From: CAZGDV01 sp964524995
GTDB taxonomy: Bacteria; Chloroflexota; Dehalococcoidia; SZUA-161
NCBI GenBank assembly: GCA_964524995.1
Contig: CAZGDV010000010.1
Coordinates: 1-41,771 of the forward strand
Length of the DNA: 41,771 nucleotides
Direction of reading: 5' to 3'
Every line of letters starts with the position of its first letter. The first letter of the stretch is position 1. Below the pieces are notes generated by a model. The model saw nothing but the letters and a program-made list of their open reading frames with translations, was not told the origin of the DNA and ran no database searches. Made by a program: the position numbers and the translations under genes. Below are positions 34,488 to 41,713 of the stretch, piece by piece.

Positions 34488-35676
34488 CTCTGCCTCCTCC
34501 TAACTTGAAGAACAGCCTGGACCAGACCATTACTATGACAACCGCGAGCGGGATGTTGACGAAGACGAAGAACCATGGGAACCTTGCCCATCCGGCAAAC
34601 CAGGTCTGCCAGGCCAGAACCTCCAGAGCCATTACGAAGATGTTGATCAATGCGACCGGCAGCAGGAACTTCCATGAGAACGCCATGATCTGGTCTATCC
34701 TGACGCGGACCAAAGTTGCACGCATCCAGAGAATGAACGTGAACACCAGGAACACCTTGGCCGGGAAGACGATCCACGTAGGAACGAGCCAGTCTATGGA
34801 ATCGGGCAGCGGCCAGGGCCTCCAGCCGCCAAGGAACAGCGTGACCGTTATGACGGCCACCGCCAGCGTGCTGACATATTCACCGAGGAAGAACGTGGCG
34901 AACTTCATGCCTGAGTACTCGGTGAAGTAGCCTGTCGTCAGCTCGGACTCCGCCTCGATCTGGTCCATCGGCGAGCGGTTCAGCTCTGCGATGGCTCCGA
35001 TGAAGTAGATGAAGCAGCCCAGCGGCTGGACCAGTATGAAAGGCGTGAACTCTTGCTGGTCGACGATATCGACCATGCTCAACGAGCCGGCGACAAGCAC
35101 CACGCCGATAACCGCGAGTACCATTGGCACTTCGTAGCTCACGAGCTGAGCGATGGCCCTCATGGCTCCCAGGAGCGAGTACTTGTTGCTCGACCCCCAT
35201 CCAGCGGAGAAGATGCCGATGACGCCGATAGACCCCACAGCGACTATGTACAGGACGCCGATATTCAGGTCTACCAGTGCGCCGTACCTTTCCCTGCCGA
35301 TCGGGATGACGGCGAACATCATCAGCGCGGCGAAGAACACCAGCATGGGGGCGACCCAGTGCACGAGCTTGTCGCCCTTCTCCGGCATGACCAGCTCTTT
35401 GAACAGCGTCTTGATGGCATCAGCTATCGGCTGAAGCAGCCCGGCCGGACCGCACCGGTTGGGGCCGGGGCGAAGCTGCATCCAGGCGATGAAGCGTCTC
35501 TCCAGCCAGATGAAGATGATTACAATGGGGAACACGAATGCCAGAATCAGCAGGATCCCGATCAAGCTGTCCAGGAACACTATGAGCGAGCTGGGCAGCC
35601 CGGCACCCTGAAGCGTGAGGACGAAAGTCTCATGGACCTGGGCGAGCAAGTCGAGGAAGTACTTCCACTGTTCCAT
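34414..35676 (-). CDS. nuoH: Complex I subunit NuoH
   Basis: Membrane subunit that forms part of the quinone-binding chamber, 420 residues, about eight to nine helices. The family signatures RPGPNRCGPAGLLQPIADA, EAESELTTGYFTEYSGM and the charged loops facing NuoD and NuoB are present. The ATG at 35676 overlaps the nuoD stop in a TAATG. The frame runs 25 residues past the segment KLGGG that doubles as the nuoI ribosome binding site, giving a hydrophilic tail read in another frame than nuoI. Confidence 0.96.
   Translation of the reverse strand: MEQWKYFLDLLAQVHETFVLTLQGAGLPSSLIVFLDSLIGILLILAFVFPIVIIFIWLERRFIAWMQLRPGPNRCGPAGLLQPIADAIKTLFKELVMPEKGDKLVHWVAPMLVFFAALMMFAVIPIGRERYGALVDLNIGVLYIVAVGSIGVIGIFSAGWGSSNKYSLLGAMRAIAQLVSYEVPMVLAVIGVVLVAGSLSMVDIVDQQEFTPFILVQPLGCFIYFIGAIAELNRSPMDQIEAESELTTGYFTEYSGMKFATFFLGEYVSTLAVAVITVTLFLGGWRPWPLPDSIDWLVPTWIVFPAKVFLVFTFILWMRATLVRVRIDQIMAFSWKFLLPVALINIFVMALEVLAWQTWFAGWARFPWFFVFVNIPLAVVIVMVWSRLFFKLGGGRVGVRALWPRDSQGVARDPKASVPA
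34493..34500 (-). promoter_or_regulatory. Shine-Dalgarno of nuoI inside nuoH
   Basis: GGAGGAGG on the minus strand, five bases before the nuoI TTG at 34487-34485. It fixes the nuoI start and therefore the 74-base overlap with nuoH, where the same bases encode a Leu-Gly-Gly-Gly stretch. Confidence 0.7.
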
Positions 35677-36800
35677 TATCTGTCAACCTCGCCCATGCAG
35701 ATGTCCACGCTGCCGAATATCACAATCAAGTCGCCGACCTTCCAGCCCAGCGCCATGTCCCGGAGCACTCCCAGATTTATCTGGGCTGGGGGCCTTACCC
35801 TGAACCTGTAAGGCGCGATCGAGCCGTCACTCACGAGGTAGTAGCCAAGCTCGCCCTTCGGTGCCTCGATGTGCGCGTAGGCGTCGCCCTTGGGAGGCCT
35901 CAGCAGCGGCGGCACCTTGGTGCAGACGGTCCCTTCGGGCAATTGCTCTATAGCCTGATCGAGGATGCGGAGACTCTGCCACATCTCCCCGATCCTCACG
36001 CGGTAGCGGTCATAGATGTCTCCGGCGGTGCCCGTTACCACGTCGAAATCGAAGCGGTCGTAGATCGAATAGGGATCGTCCCTTCGCAGGTCCCAATCCA
36101 CCGCGCTGGCCCTCGCCATCGGCCCGCTCACGCCGGCATTGATGGCCATGTCCTTGGGCAGGATGCCCACACCCTTGGTGCGGGCCAGTAGGATCTCGTT
36201 CTCCATGAGCAGTTCGTCGTACTCCTCGATGAACGAGGGCATCTCCTGGATGAACTTCTTTGCCGCGGGCAGGAACTCGGGAGGGATGTCGTGGCTCACG
36301 CCGCCTATGCGCATGTAGTTGTATGTCAGCCTCTGACCGCAGACCATGTCGAACAGGTCGAGTATCTTCTCGCGCTCGCGGTACATATAGAGCAGCGGGG
36401 TCATCATAGCGCCGAGCTCATTGGTCAGGAAGCCCACTGCCATCAGATGGTTCGAGATCCGCATGAACTCGTCCATGATGACGCGCAGGTACTCGCCCCG
36501 CTCGGGCACCTCGATACCCGCCAGCTTCTCGACGGCCATGACGTAGCCATGGTTCGCCGTCATCGAGGCGAGATAATCAAGGCGGTCGGTGAAGGGGATG
36601 ATCTGCGCGTAGGTGCGCCCCTCGGCGAGCTTCTCGATACCGCGATGGAGATATCCGAAGACCGGCTCGAGCTCGGTGATGACCTCGCCGTCCAGCGTCG
36701 TGCGCATACGGAAGACACCGTGCGTCGACGGGTGCGACGGCCCGATGTTGAGCATGAACGGCTGGGTCTCTATGTCCCTGCTCTCGATCTCAAGCTCCAT
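35676..36800 (-). CDS. nuoD: Complex I subunit NuoD
   Basis: The 49-kDa-type subunit that builds most of the quinone site, 374 residues. The N-terminal GPSHPSTHGVFRMR contains the quinone-site histidine region, and the chain has FGYLHRGIEKLAEGR, TDRLDYLASM and the C-terminal GSVDICMGEVDR. It is a separate protein, not fused to NuoC. I choose the ATG at 36800, with GGGAGG upstream. This overlaps the end of the B12-radical SAM gene by 11 bases, so nuoD translation depends on a gene that is not a complex I subunit. Confidence 0.96.
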   Translation of the reverse strand: MELEIESRDIETQPFMLNIGPSHPSTHGVFRMRTTLDGEVITELEPVFGYLHRGIEKLAEGRTYAQIIPFTDRLDYLASMTANHGYVMAVEKLAGIEVPERGEYLRVIMDEFMRISNHLMAVGFLTNELGAMMTPLLYMYREREKILDLFDMVCGQRLTYNYMRIGGVSHDIPPEFLPAAKKFIQEMPSFIEEYDELLMENEILLARTKGVGILPKDMAINAGVSGPMARASAVDWDLRRDDPYSIYDRFDFDVVTGTAGDIYDRYRVRIGEMWQSLRILDQAIEQLPEGTVCTKVPPLLRPPKGDAYAHIEAPKGELGYYLVSDGSIAPYRFRVRPPAQINLGVLRDMALGWKVGDLIVIFGSVDICMGEVDR

Positions 36801-38517
36801 ATCTAAGCTCGCCTCCCGTGGCGAAAGCCCACAAGATTCTGGGCGCATTACGCATGAACGGCACCGCAGGCCAGTTGAGTTCTTTCTTCTGGCAGATCGA
36901 CGACACGCTGAGCCTGTCGAACTCCCCCTTGAGGGACATCATCTCGACGGCCTCCAGTCCGTGGTCCGCGACTATGCGGTCAACGGCCTTCATCATCTTG
37001 AGCGCGCTCCTGGCCCGCCCCTCCACCCCATCAGCCACCTCCGCCGGGATCAGGCCGTTCTGCAGCTTCAACTCATTGAAGGCCAGCGCAGCATCGTACG
37101 TGCTGGCTACTATATCGTCTCTGGACATCCACTGGGTCTCGTAGTTGAGCATATACTTCCAGCTCGGCCCCATGAGGAGCTGCCGGTGTTCCTCGAGCGA
37201 CCGGCAGGACAGGTTATAGCCGTACTGGTCGGGGTTCTCGAAGGCCTTGCTGCCGGGATCGACGAAGGGGGCCAGGGGTGAGATGAACGGCTGTACCACG
37301 CCGTGCCCCCCGAACTCCGCGAGCAGAGACCGGAGGTACGCCGTGTCCTCCATCACCGACCTGTACGTTTGCTTGGGCAGGCCGATCATGTAGAAAAGGT
37401 CCAACCTCTTGCAGCCGTTCTCCACCGCCGCCTGGACGGTGCTCTCTATCTCCCGATTCGAGTAGCCCTTCCCGAACGAACGCCTTACGTCCTCGTCGTT
37501 CGAGTCCGGGGACCACTGGATGTTGTAGTTCGGGATAGCGGCGTTCACCTTCCTGAAGAAGTCCGCGCCGGCCGGTGCGAACAGCTCCAGCACGACCGGA
37601 CCACGCACGTTCGCAGCTTTCATCTCCCGCAGGAACTGCTCCGCGTAGTCACCGCCGGGCTGCCGGATGTCGCCGATGACGAAGACCGGCCCCTTCAGAT
37701 AGCGGCGTATGCTCCTGATATCATTGGCGAGCAGCCTCGGGCTCCGAACGGCGAGGGTGTCGCGGCCAAAGCTGTTCTTGTAGGCGTATCTGGAGCCGCC
37801 GCACGTGGCGCAATCGTAGTTGCAGCCTCGGCATGTAACAATGCAAGTAATAGGGTAGTCCATCCAGCTTCCGAACGGAGTGATGCCCGCCAGGTCGCGG
37901 TACCTGAGCACCGACCTGACGGGGTAGGCGTAATCGAGAGGCATCTCGTCCAGGCTTTGCGGCACCCAGGTCACAGGGTTGTGGTGGGGCTCCCCGCTCT
38001 CGTCCTTCCAGCTCAGGTTCGGGATGTCGTCGTACGGCCCGCCGGACGCAATACGCTCCATCAGTTGAAGCACCGGCGTCTCGGTCGAATCGCCGCGCAC
38101 CACGAAGTCCACCTGTGGATACGCTATCAGCTCCTTGTGGAAGTAGCTGGACGACAGCCCTCCCATAATCACCGGCGTATTCGGATGGTGCCTCTTGACT
38201 ATCGCCGCCAACTCCAGACTGCCATGAGCGTGAGGGAGCCAGTGCAGATCGATGCCGAAGGCCTTGGCTGAGAGCTTGCTGATGAGCTTGTCGACGTCGA
38301 AGCTCTTGTTCCGCAGCATGCGATTGGCCACATTGATTATGCGGGCATGCATACCGTTTCTCTCGAGATGTGCGCCGATGCTTACCAGGCCGATGGGGTA
38401 CATCTCGAACACGGGGGTGGAGGGGATTACGTCGCTTATCGGGCCGTACATTATGGCCCGCTCCCTGAAATCGTAGTTGCTTGGCGCGTGGAGCAGAATC
38501 AGATCAGTTCTTGCCAT
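36790..38517 (-). CDS. B12-binding/radical SAM protein (Ta0216-like) inside the nuo operon
   Basis: A 575-residue radical SAM enzyme with an N-terminal Rossmann-like cobalamin-binding region. That region shows YPIGLVSIGAHLERNG, a partial cobalamin motif DLH (90-92) followed by SLEL, and MGG (118-120). The catalytic cluster motif is CNYDCATC (232-239). The MARTDLILLHAPSNYDFRER start and overall layout match my memory of the Ta0216-type family (TIGR04190), whose reaction is unknown. B12-radical SAM enzymes often methylate unreactive carbon. The gene lies between nuoC (31-bp gap) and nuoD (11-base overlap), fully within the operon. The ATG at 38517 lies in a 13-bp tandem duplication that also creates an upstream out-of-frame ATG. 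Confidence 0.85.
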   Translation of the reverse strand: MARTDLILLHAPSNYDFRERAIMYGPISDVIPSTPVFEMYPIGLVSIGAHLERNGMHARIINVANRMLRNKSFDVDKLISKLSAKAFGIDLHWLPHAHGSLELAAIVKRHHPNTPVIMGGLSSSYFHKELIAYPQVDFVVRGDSTETPVLQLMERIASGGPYDDIPNLSWKDESGEPHHNPVTWVPQSLDEMPLDYAYPVRSVLRYRDLAGITPFGSWMDYPITCIVTCRGCNYDCATCGGSRYAYKNSFGRDTLAVRSPRLLANDIRSIRRYLKGPVFVIGDIRQPGGDYAEQFLREMKAANVRGPVVLELFAPAGADFFRKVNAAIPNYNIQWSPDSNDEDVRRSFGKGYSNREIESTVQAAVENGCKRLDLFYMIGLPKQTYRSVMEDTAYLRSLLAEFGGHGVVQPFISPLAPFVDPGSKAFENPDQYGYNLSCRSLEEHRQLLMGPSWKYMLNYETQWMSRDDIVASTYDAALAFNELKLQNGLIPAEVADGVEGRARSALKMMKAVDRIVADHGLEAVEMMSLKGEFDRLSVSSICQKKELNWPAVPFMRNAPRILWAFATGGELRYGA

Positions 38518-38530
38518 CAGTTCTTGCCAT
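38504..38530 (-). promoter_or_regulatory. Upstream minicistron overlapping the B12-radical SAM start
   Basis: The duplicated start gives an ATG at 38530 that reads only MARTDGKN before TGA (38506-38504). It covers the real ATG at 38517 in another frame. Ribosomes that start here would end just past the true start and could restart, so it could tune translation; it could also be a harmless recent duplication. Confidence 0.4.
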
Positions 38531-38531
38531 C
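38506..38531. repeat. 13-bp perfect tandem duplication at a start codon
   Basis: AGTTCTTGCCATC occurs twice head to tail (38506-38518 and 38519-38531). On the coding strand each copy reads GATGGCAAGAACT and contains an ATG. Only the downstream copy is in frame with the radical SAM protein. Confidence 0.9.
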
Positions 38532-38548
38532 GCTAACTACTTGACTTC

Positions 38549-38989
38549 CTAGAGGAAATCCCTTCTAAGAGGATGCCCCTCGAACCCCTCCCACAAGAGC
38601 AACCGTTTCATGTTGTAATGGCCGTCGAACCGCACTCCGACGAGATCGAACACCTCGCGCTCCATTAGATCGGCTGCCCGCCAGACGGGCGTCACCGACG
38701 GCACAACCGGATTGTCCCGATCGTAGCACCTGGTCTTGAGAACCACGCTGTGGTTATACTTCATAGAGAGAAGGTGATAGACCACCTCGAAGTAGTCCAT
38801 GTAGTCCACACCGGTGAGATTCACGAGGAAATCGAAGTCCAGTCCGGGGGCCTGGCTCAAATGCTGACAGACACTTACAAGGGAATCGCTCTTGACGAAG
38901 ACGGAGGTGTCGTTGTGGTCCAGGACTGCCTCTGGAAACTGTGCCGCCAACTTGTCGGCGACTTCCTTGCCCGTCAGCGCAGTAGTCAT
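38549..38989 (-). CDS. nuoC: Complex I subunit NuoC
   Basis: The 30-kDa-type subunit of the peripheral arm, 146 residues. It ends with the family signature REVFDLVGVRFDGHYNMKR and WEGFEGHPLRRDF, split here into its two halves. It is a short stand-alone form, not the NuoCD fusion. ATG at 38989; the ribosome binding site AGGAAG lies rather far upstream. It lies 24 bp after the SH3-like small gene. Confidence 0.95.
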   Translation of the reverse strand: MTTALTGKEVADKLAAQFPEAVLDHNDTSVFVKSDSLVSVCQHLSQAPGLDFDFLVNLTGVDYMDYFEVVYHLLSMKYNHSVVLKTRCYDRDNPVVPSVTPVWRAADLMEREVFDLVGVRFDGHYNMKRLLLWEGFEGHPLRRDFL

Positions 38990-39013
38990 AGTATTGCGTG
39001 CTTCCTAAGGAAC

Positions 39014-39193
39014 CTAGAGCTTCTGCAGCTCGCTCTCCGGGAAAGCCATACGATACCCGGTCTTGTCGGCCTTCATGATGATCCAGCCCTGCGGGTCAAC
39101 CTTGACCTCGACCACCTCTCCCTCCCATCCATTCAACGTGTAGTTGGGCCGATCCTTCACCTTCACCCTGTCGCCCACTTTCAAATCGGCCAT
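39014..39193 (-). CDS. 59-residue SH3/KOW-like protein between nuoB and nuoC
   Basis: A very small basic beta-barrel protein: LKVGDRVKVKDRP, GWEGEVVEV, GWIIMKAD and AFPESELQKL give the strand pattern of a KOW/SH3-like barrel. The ATG at 39193 has GAGGTG six bases upstream and starts two bases after the nuoB stop, so it is clearly part of the operon. Cyanobacterial and plant NDH-1, which also lacks the NADH module, has a similar-sized SH3-like subunit, NdhS, that docks ferredoxin. The layout (GxxVRV start, a glycine-rich turn, a final SELxxL helix) is reminiscent of it. That is an inference from size, fold pattern and position; a generic RNA-binding KOW protein is the alternative. Confidence 0.75.
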   Translation of the reverse strand: MADLKVGDRVKVKDRPNYTLNGWEGEVVEVKVDPQGWIIMKADKTGYRMAFPESELQKL

Positions 39194-39195
39194 AG

Positions 39196-39807
39196 CTAGC
39201 ACCTCGCCATGCTGTCCTGTGATATCTTCTCGTGAAGCATCATCAGCCCCTTGTACAGGGACTCGGGGCGCGGGGGACATCCCGGAACGTACACGTCCAC
39301 CGGGAGTATCCGGTTGATGCCCGGTACGACGGCGTATGAGTCAGCGAAGGGCCCGCCGCTGATCGCGCAAGAACCCATGGCGACTATCCACTTGGGCTCG
39401 GCAAGCTGGTTGTAGATCATCTGGACGGCCGGGGCCATCTTCCAGGTCAGGGTGCCGGATATGATCATCATGTCCGCCTGGCGCGGAGATGCACGGAACA
39501 GCTCCATGCCGAAGCGGGAGATGTCGAACCGCAGGGCGGCCGCCGCCACCATCTCCATTGCGCAGCAGGCGAGACCGAACTGCATCGGCCAGCATGACCA
39601 CCGCCTGGCCCAGTCCAGAACGGAATCGAACCTCGCTACCCAGACGCCACGCGGCAGGTCCTTGAGATCAACCTCCAGCCACCTGTCGGGGTCCGGGATC
39701 GGCTCCGTCGCGGTGGCCCTCAGCGCGTTGATGGCATGGCCTTCGTCCGCATCGCACTCGAGCGGGTCATAGGCCGGCATGATGCCCAGGTCGGCGCCTA
39801 TTTCCAT
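39196..39807 (-). CDS. nuoB: Complex I subunit NuoB (cluster N2)
   Basis: Carries the terminal 4Fe-4S cluster N2 that reduces the quinone. From the ATG at 39807 the protein has 203 residues with the N2 ligands as the adjacent cysteines 81-82 (GLACCAMEM), 147 (GSCAISGG) and 177 (PGCPPRPE). An N-terminal stretch of about 60 residues before the core is polar and acidic. AAGG lies seven bases upstream, and the start overlaps the nuoA stop by ten bases. A TTG further upstream is not needed. Confidence 0.96.
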   Translation of the reverse strand: MEIGADLGIMPAYDPLECDADEGHAINALRATATEPIPDPDRWLEVDLKDLPRGVWVARFDSVLDWARRWSCWPMQFGLACCAMEMVAAAALRFDISRFGMELFRASPRQADMMIISGTLTWKMAPAVQMIYNQLAEPKWIVAMGSCAISGGPFADSYAVVPGINRILPVDVYVPGCPPRPESLYKGLMMLHEKISQDSMARC

Positions 39808-40166
39808 TCGAGAACCTTCTTTCTCCAAGCGTACACCAGGCCGATGACCAGTATGAATATGAAGATCAGCATTTCGACGAAGCCGAACAGCTTCAACTGC
39901 TTGAAGTGCACGGCCCAGGGGAACAGGAATATGGCCTCAACGTCGAATATGACGAAGAGCAACGCGAAGAAGTAGTACCTGAAGTTGAACTGCAGCCATG
40001 AGGGGCCTACGGTCTGCATTCCGCATTCGTAGGTGGTCCCCTTGATGTTATCGGGGTCGGGTCGTTTGGGTTTGGGGGCGATTACCTTGGCTAAAACGAG
40101 AATCAGTGCGGGGACTGAGATAGCTACGACCAGGAGTATGGCTATGTAACCGTAGTTCTCCAGCAA
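39798..40166 (-). CDS. nuoA: Complex I subunit NuoA
   Basis: First gene of the operon. A 122-residue membrane subunit with three helices and the conserved loop TTYECGMQTVGPSWLQFNFRYYFFALLFVIFDVEAIFLFPWA, recognised by its YECG and the DVE acid pair in helix 2. The start is a TTG at 40166 with GAGGTG eight bases upstream; the next in-frame ATG would remove helix 1. A promoter lies about 35 bp upstream. Confidence 0.96.
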   Translation of the reverse strand: MLENYGYIAILLVVAISVPALILVLAKVIAPKPKRPDPDNIKGTTYECGMQTVGPSWLQFNFRYYFFALLFVIFDVEAIFLFPWAVHFKQLKLFGFVEMLIFIFILVIGLVYAWRKKVLEWK

Positions 40167-40201
40167 GCGCTGTACACCTCTTCGGCGCTAGACCGCAAAA
40201 T

Positions 40202-40231
40202 ATGATACCATACGCCGCTTGGGCAATGCAA
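40202..40231 (-). promoter_or_regulatory. Promoter of the nuo operon
   Basis: On the minus strand, TTGCAT (40226-40231), an 18-bp spacer and TATCAT (40202-40207). The predicted start is near 40195, giving a leader of about 29 nt before nuoA. An overlapping alternative, TTGCCC with TATTTT, is also possible. Confidence 0.5.
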
Positions 40232-40397
40232 TAGCTGCGGTGGACATAATTGGGCAAAGTCGAAGCACGGTGAACTGAAGGCCGGTGGGACTCGCGCTGT
40301 AACGCTGAGGTGCTCCGCAGTGCCCCACCGCACAGGCTGCTCTCTTGAGGGGAGCGATTTGTTCATGAACGGGGCATCGACGCCGAGCGGATGCTGG

Positions 40398-40979
40398 CTA
40401 GTCTGAATCTTGAAGGGACTTCATATCCATAGCCAGGCGTTCAAGCTCCTCAATCTTCGGACGGAAGAAGTACTGGGCAATGGCTGAGGTGATGACGCAC
40501 GCATAGAGCGTGATGAATTCGCCGCTGATCAGGAATAGGATTAGCCCGGCTACGCCAGTGCAATGTGCCAGAAGAATGGAGGGGACCGTAGCAGTGAAAT
40601 ACAAGGCTGAAGGCGAGATCAGACGATAGTCGGGTGATGGGAAGATCGGCCAGGGTATTCTCTCAATGAAGCCTGGCTGGTAGTTCGTATTGGGTAGCCT
40701 CAACCTGGACTTCCTTGTGGAATATGCCTGTACCAGGAACACAATCGCCACAACACCGAGAGCGACCTTGAAGACGAGGAGTCCGCGATCGTTCAACCCC
40801 AGGTCATCCGCGAGTCTGCTACCTACTACGTGGGCTGCGATCAGATAGACCGCTAGCGCCAGGGCGAACGCGCCCCACACGATCCTCAAATGACGGAACC
40901 ACCTTCGCAGTTCCTCTCTTTCGTCCGGGCTCAACTCGCCTACATGCATTGTCGATCGGGAATCCACAGGTCTTGTCAT
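40398..40979 (-). CDS. Multi-pass membrane protein, 193 aa, unknown
   Basis: I recognise no family. The 193-residue protein has a polar, charged N-terminus (about 1-28, with ELSPDEREELRRWFRHL), then four predicted membrane helices at about 31-51, 67-87, 122-142 and 145-170, and a charged C-terminal helix with FRPKIEELERLAMDMKSL. A cytoplasmic loop between helices 2 and 3 is rich in Arg and Pro. The ATG at 40979 has GAGGA about 12 bases upstream; a second ATG at codon 11 is possible. It has its own promoter and is followed by the nuo promoter region. The coding potential is good, the function unknown. Confidence 0.75.
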   Translation of the reverse strand: MTRPVDSRSTMHVGELSPDEREELRRWFRHLRIVWGAFALALAVYLIAAHVVGSRLADDLGLNDRGLLVFKVALGVVAIVFLVQAYSTRKSRLRLPNTNYQPGFIERIPWPIFPSPDYRLISPSALYFTATVPSILLAHCTGVAGLILFLISGEFITLYACVITSAIAQYFFRPKIEELERLAMDMKSLQDSD

Positions 40980-41030
40980 GAGCTCATTTCATCCTCGACG
41001 CGTGTCGCCGAAGACGATAGTCTGGAGGGC

Positions 41031-41059
41031 AGTATAGCATGTAATGGTTTACGTGTGAA
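41031..41059 (-). promoter_or_regulatory. Promoter of the 193-aa membrane protein gene
   Basis: On the minus strand, TTCACA (41054-41059), a 17-bp spacer and TATACT (41031-41036). The start would be near 41024, with a leader of about 45 nt. Confidence 0.55.
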
Positions 41060-41119
41060 GCGCGAGGGCTCGCCGACAACGGGGCAGGCCGCTCTCTGAG
41101 GGGGGTGGGGTTGTTTACA

Positions 41120-41647
41120 CTATCGGAGCTTGTCGAGTTGGTCCCGCGCCTCTTCCTGAAGGCTGTTCTCAACGTCTCGCGACCTCGCAATCCGGGATAG
41201 CGCGGTCTTCGCTCCGAACTTGCCCAGCTGACGGATGGCTTGCTTCCTGCGGGTGTACCCCTCGAAGGAGTCGTAGACCATCTTCTCCAGTGCCTTGATC
41301 TCACCACGCATGTCATCCCGGGCTTGAGGACGACTGCTTCTGGTATCTGCCTTCGCGCTCCCCACTTTGGGCACCAACCTCCTATGCTGCTGGGGGGTGA
41401 GGCCTATCTTCCTCAACTGAGCTTCGGTGAGCTCCTCACGATGGTACTTGCCGTGGCAGTTCGCGCACATCGGCACCACGTTGTTGCCGCCCCTTCCATG
41501 AGCCTTGATGTGTGACTTCTGGAGTTGGCCCACTTCTCTCTCATGCTTCGCGCAGATGACACACCTATACCTCGCGGTGCTTTTGATGACTTCCCACTCT
41601 GCCTTGCTGATGTGCGGCCTCTTACGCCGCTCAAATGAGTCGAACAT
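41120..41647 (-). CDS. HNH endonuclease-domain protein
   Basis: A 175-residue protein with an HNH nuclease fold near the N-terminus: CVIC (29-32), SHIKAHGRGG with the first catalytic histidine (46) and CANCHGKYH (61-69). The four cysteines form the structural zinc site. After it comes a basic linker and a C-terminal helical part with YTRRKQAIRQLGKFG and RSRDVENSLQEEARDQL, which may bind DNA or a partner. The start at 41647 is fixed by AGGAGG five bases upstream and by the promoter at 41685-41713. No methylase, toxin or phage gene is adjacent, so whether it acts in defence, repair or homing is open. Confidence 0.85.
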   Translation of the reverse strand: MFDSFERRKRPHISKAEWEVIKSTARYRCVICAKHEREVGQLQKSHIKAHGRGGNNVVPMCANCHGKYHREELTEAQLRKIGLTPQQHRRLVPKVGSAKADTRSSRPQARDDMRGEIKALEKMVYDSFEGYTRRKQAIRQLGKFGAKTALSRIARSRDVENSLQEEARDQLDKLR

Positions 41648-41652
41648 GCCGA

Positions 41653-41658
41653 CCTCCT
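41653..41658 (-). promoter_or_regulatory. Shine-Dalgarno fixing the HNH start
   Basis: AGGAGG on the minus strand, five bases from the ATG at 41647-41645. It excludes the two longer in-frame starts, which would fall in the promoter. Confidence 0.7.
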
Positions 41659-41684
41659 GAGCATGGACTTGTGTCGGGGTCGCC

Positions 41685-41713
41685 ATTCTACCAGCTATTG
41701 TGGAGTCCAGCAA
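41685..41713 (-). promoter_or_regulatory. Promoter of the HNH gene
   Basis: On the minus strand, TTGCTG (41708-41713), a 17-bp spacer and TAGAAT (41685-41690). The start is expected near 41678, with a leader of about 30 nt. Bases 41714-41771 show no further feature. Confidence 0.55.
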
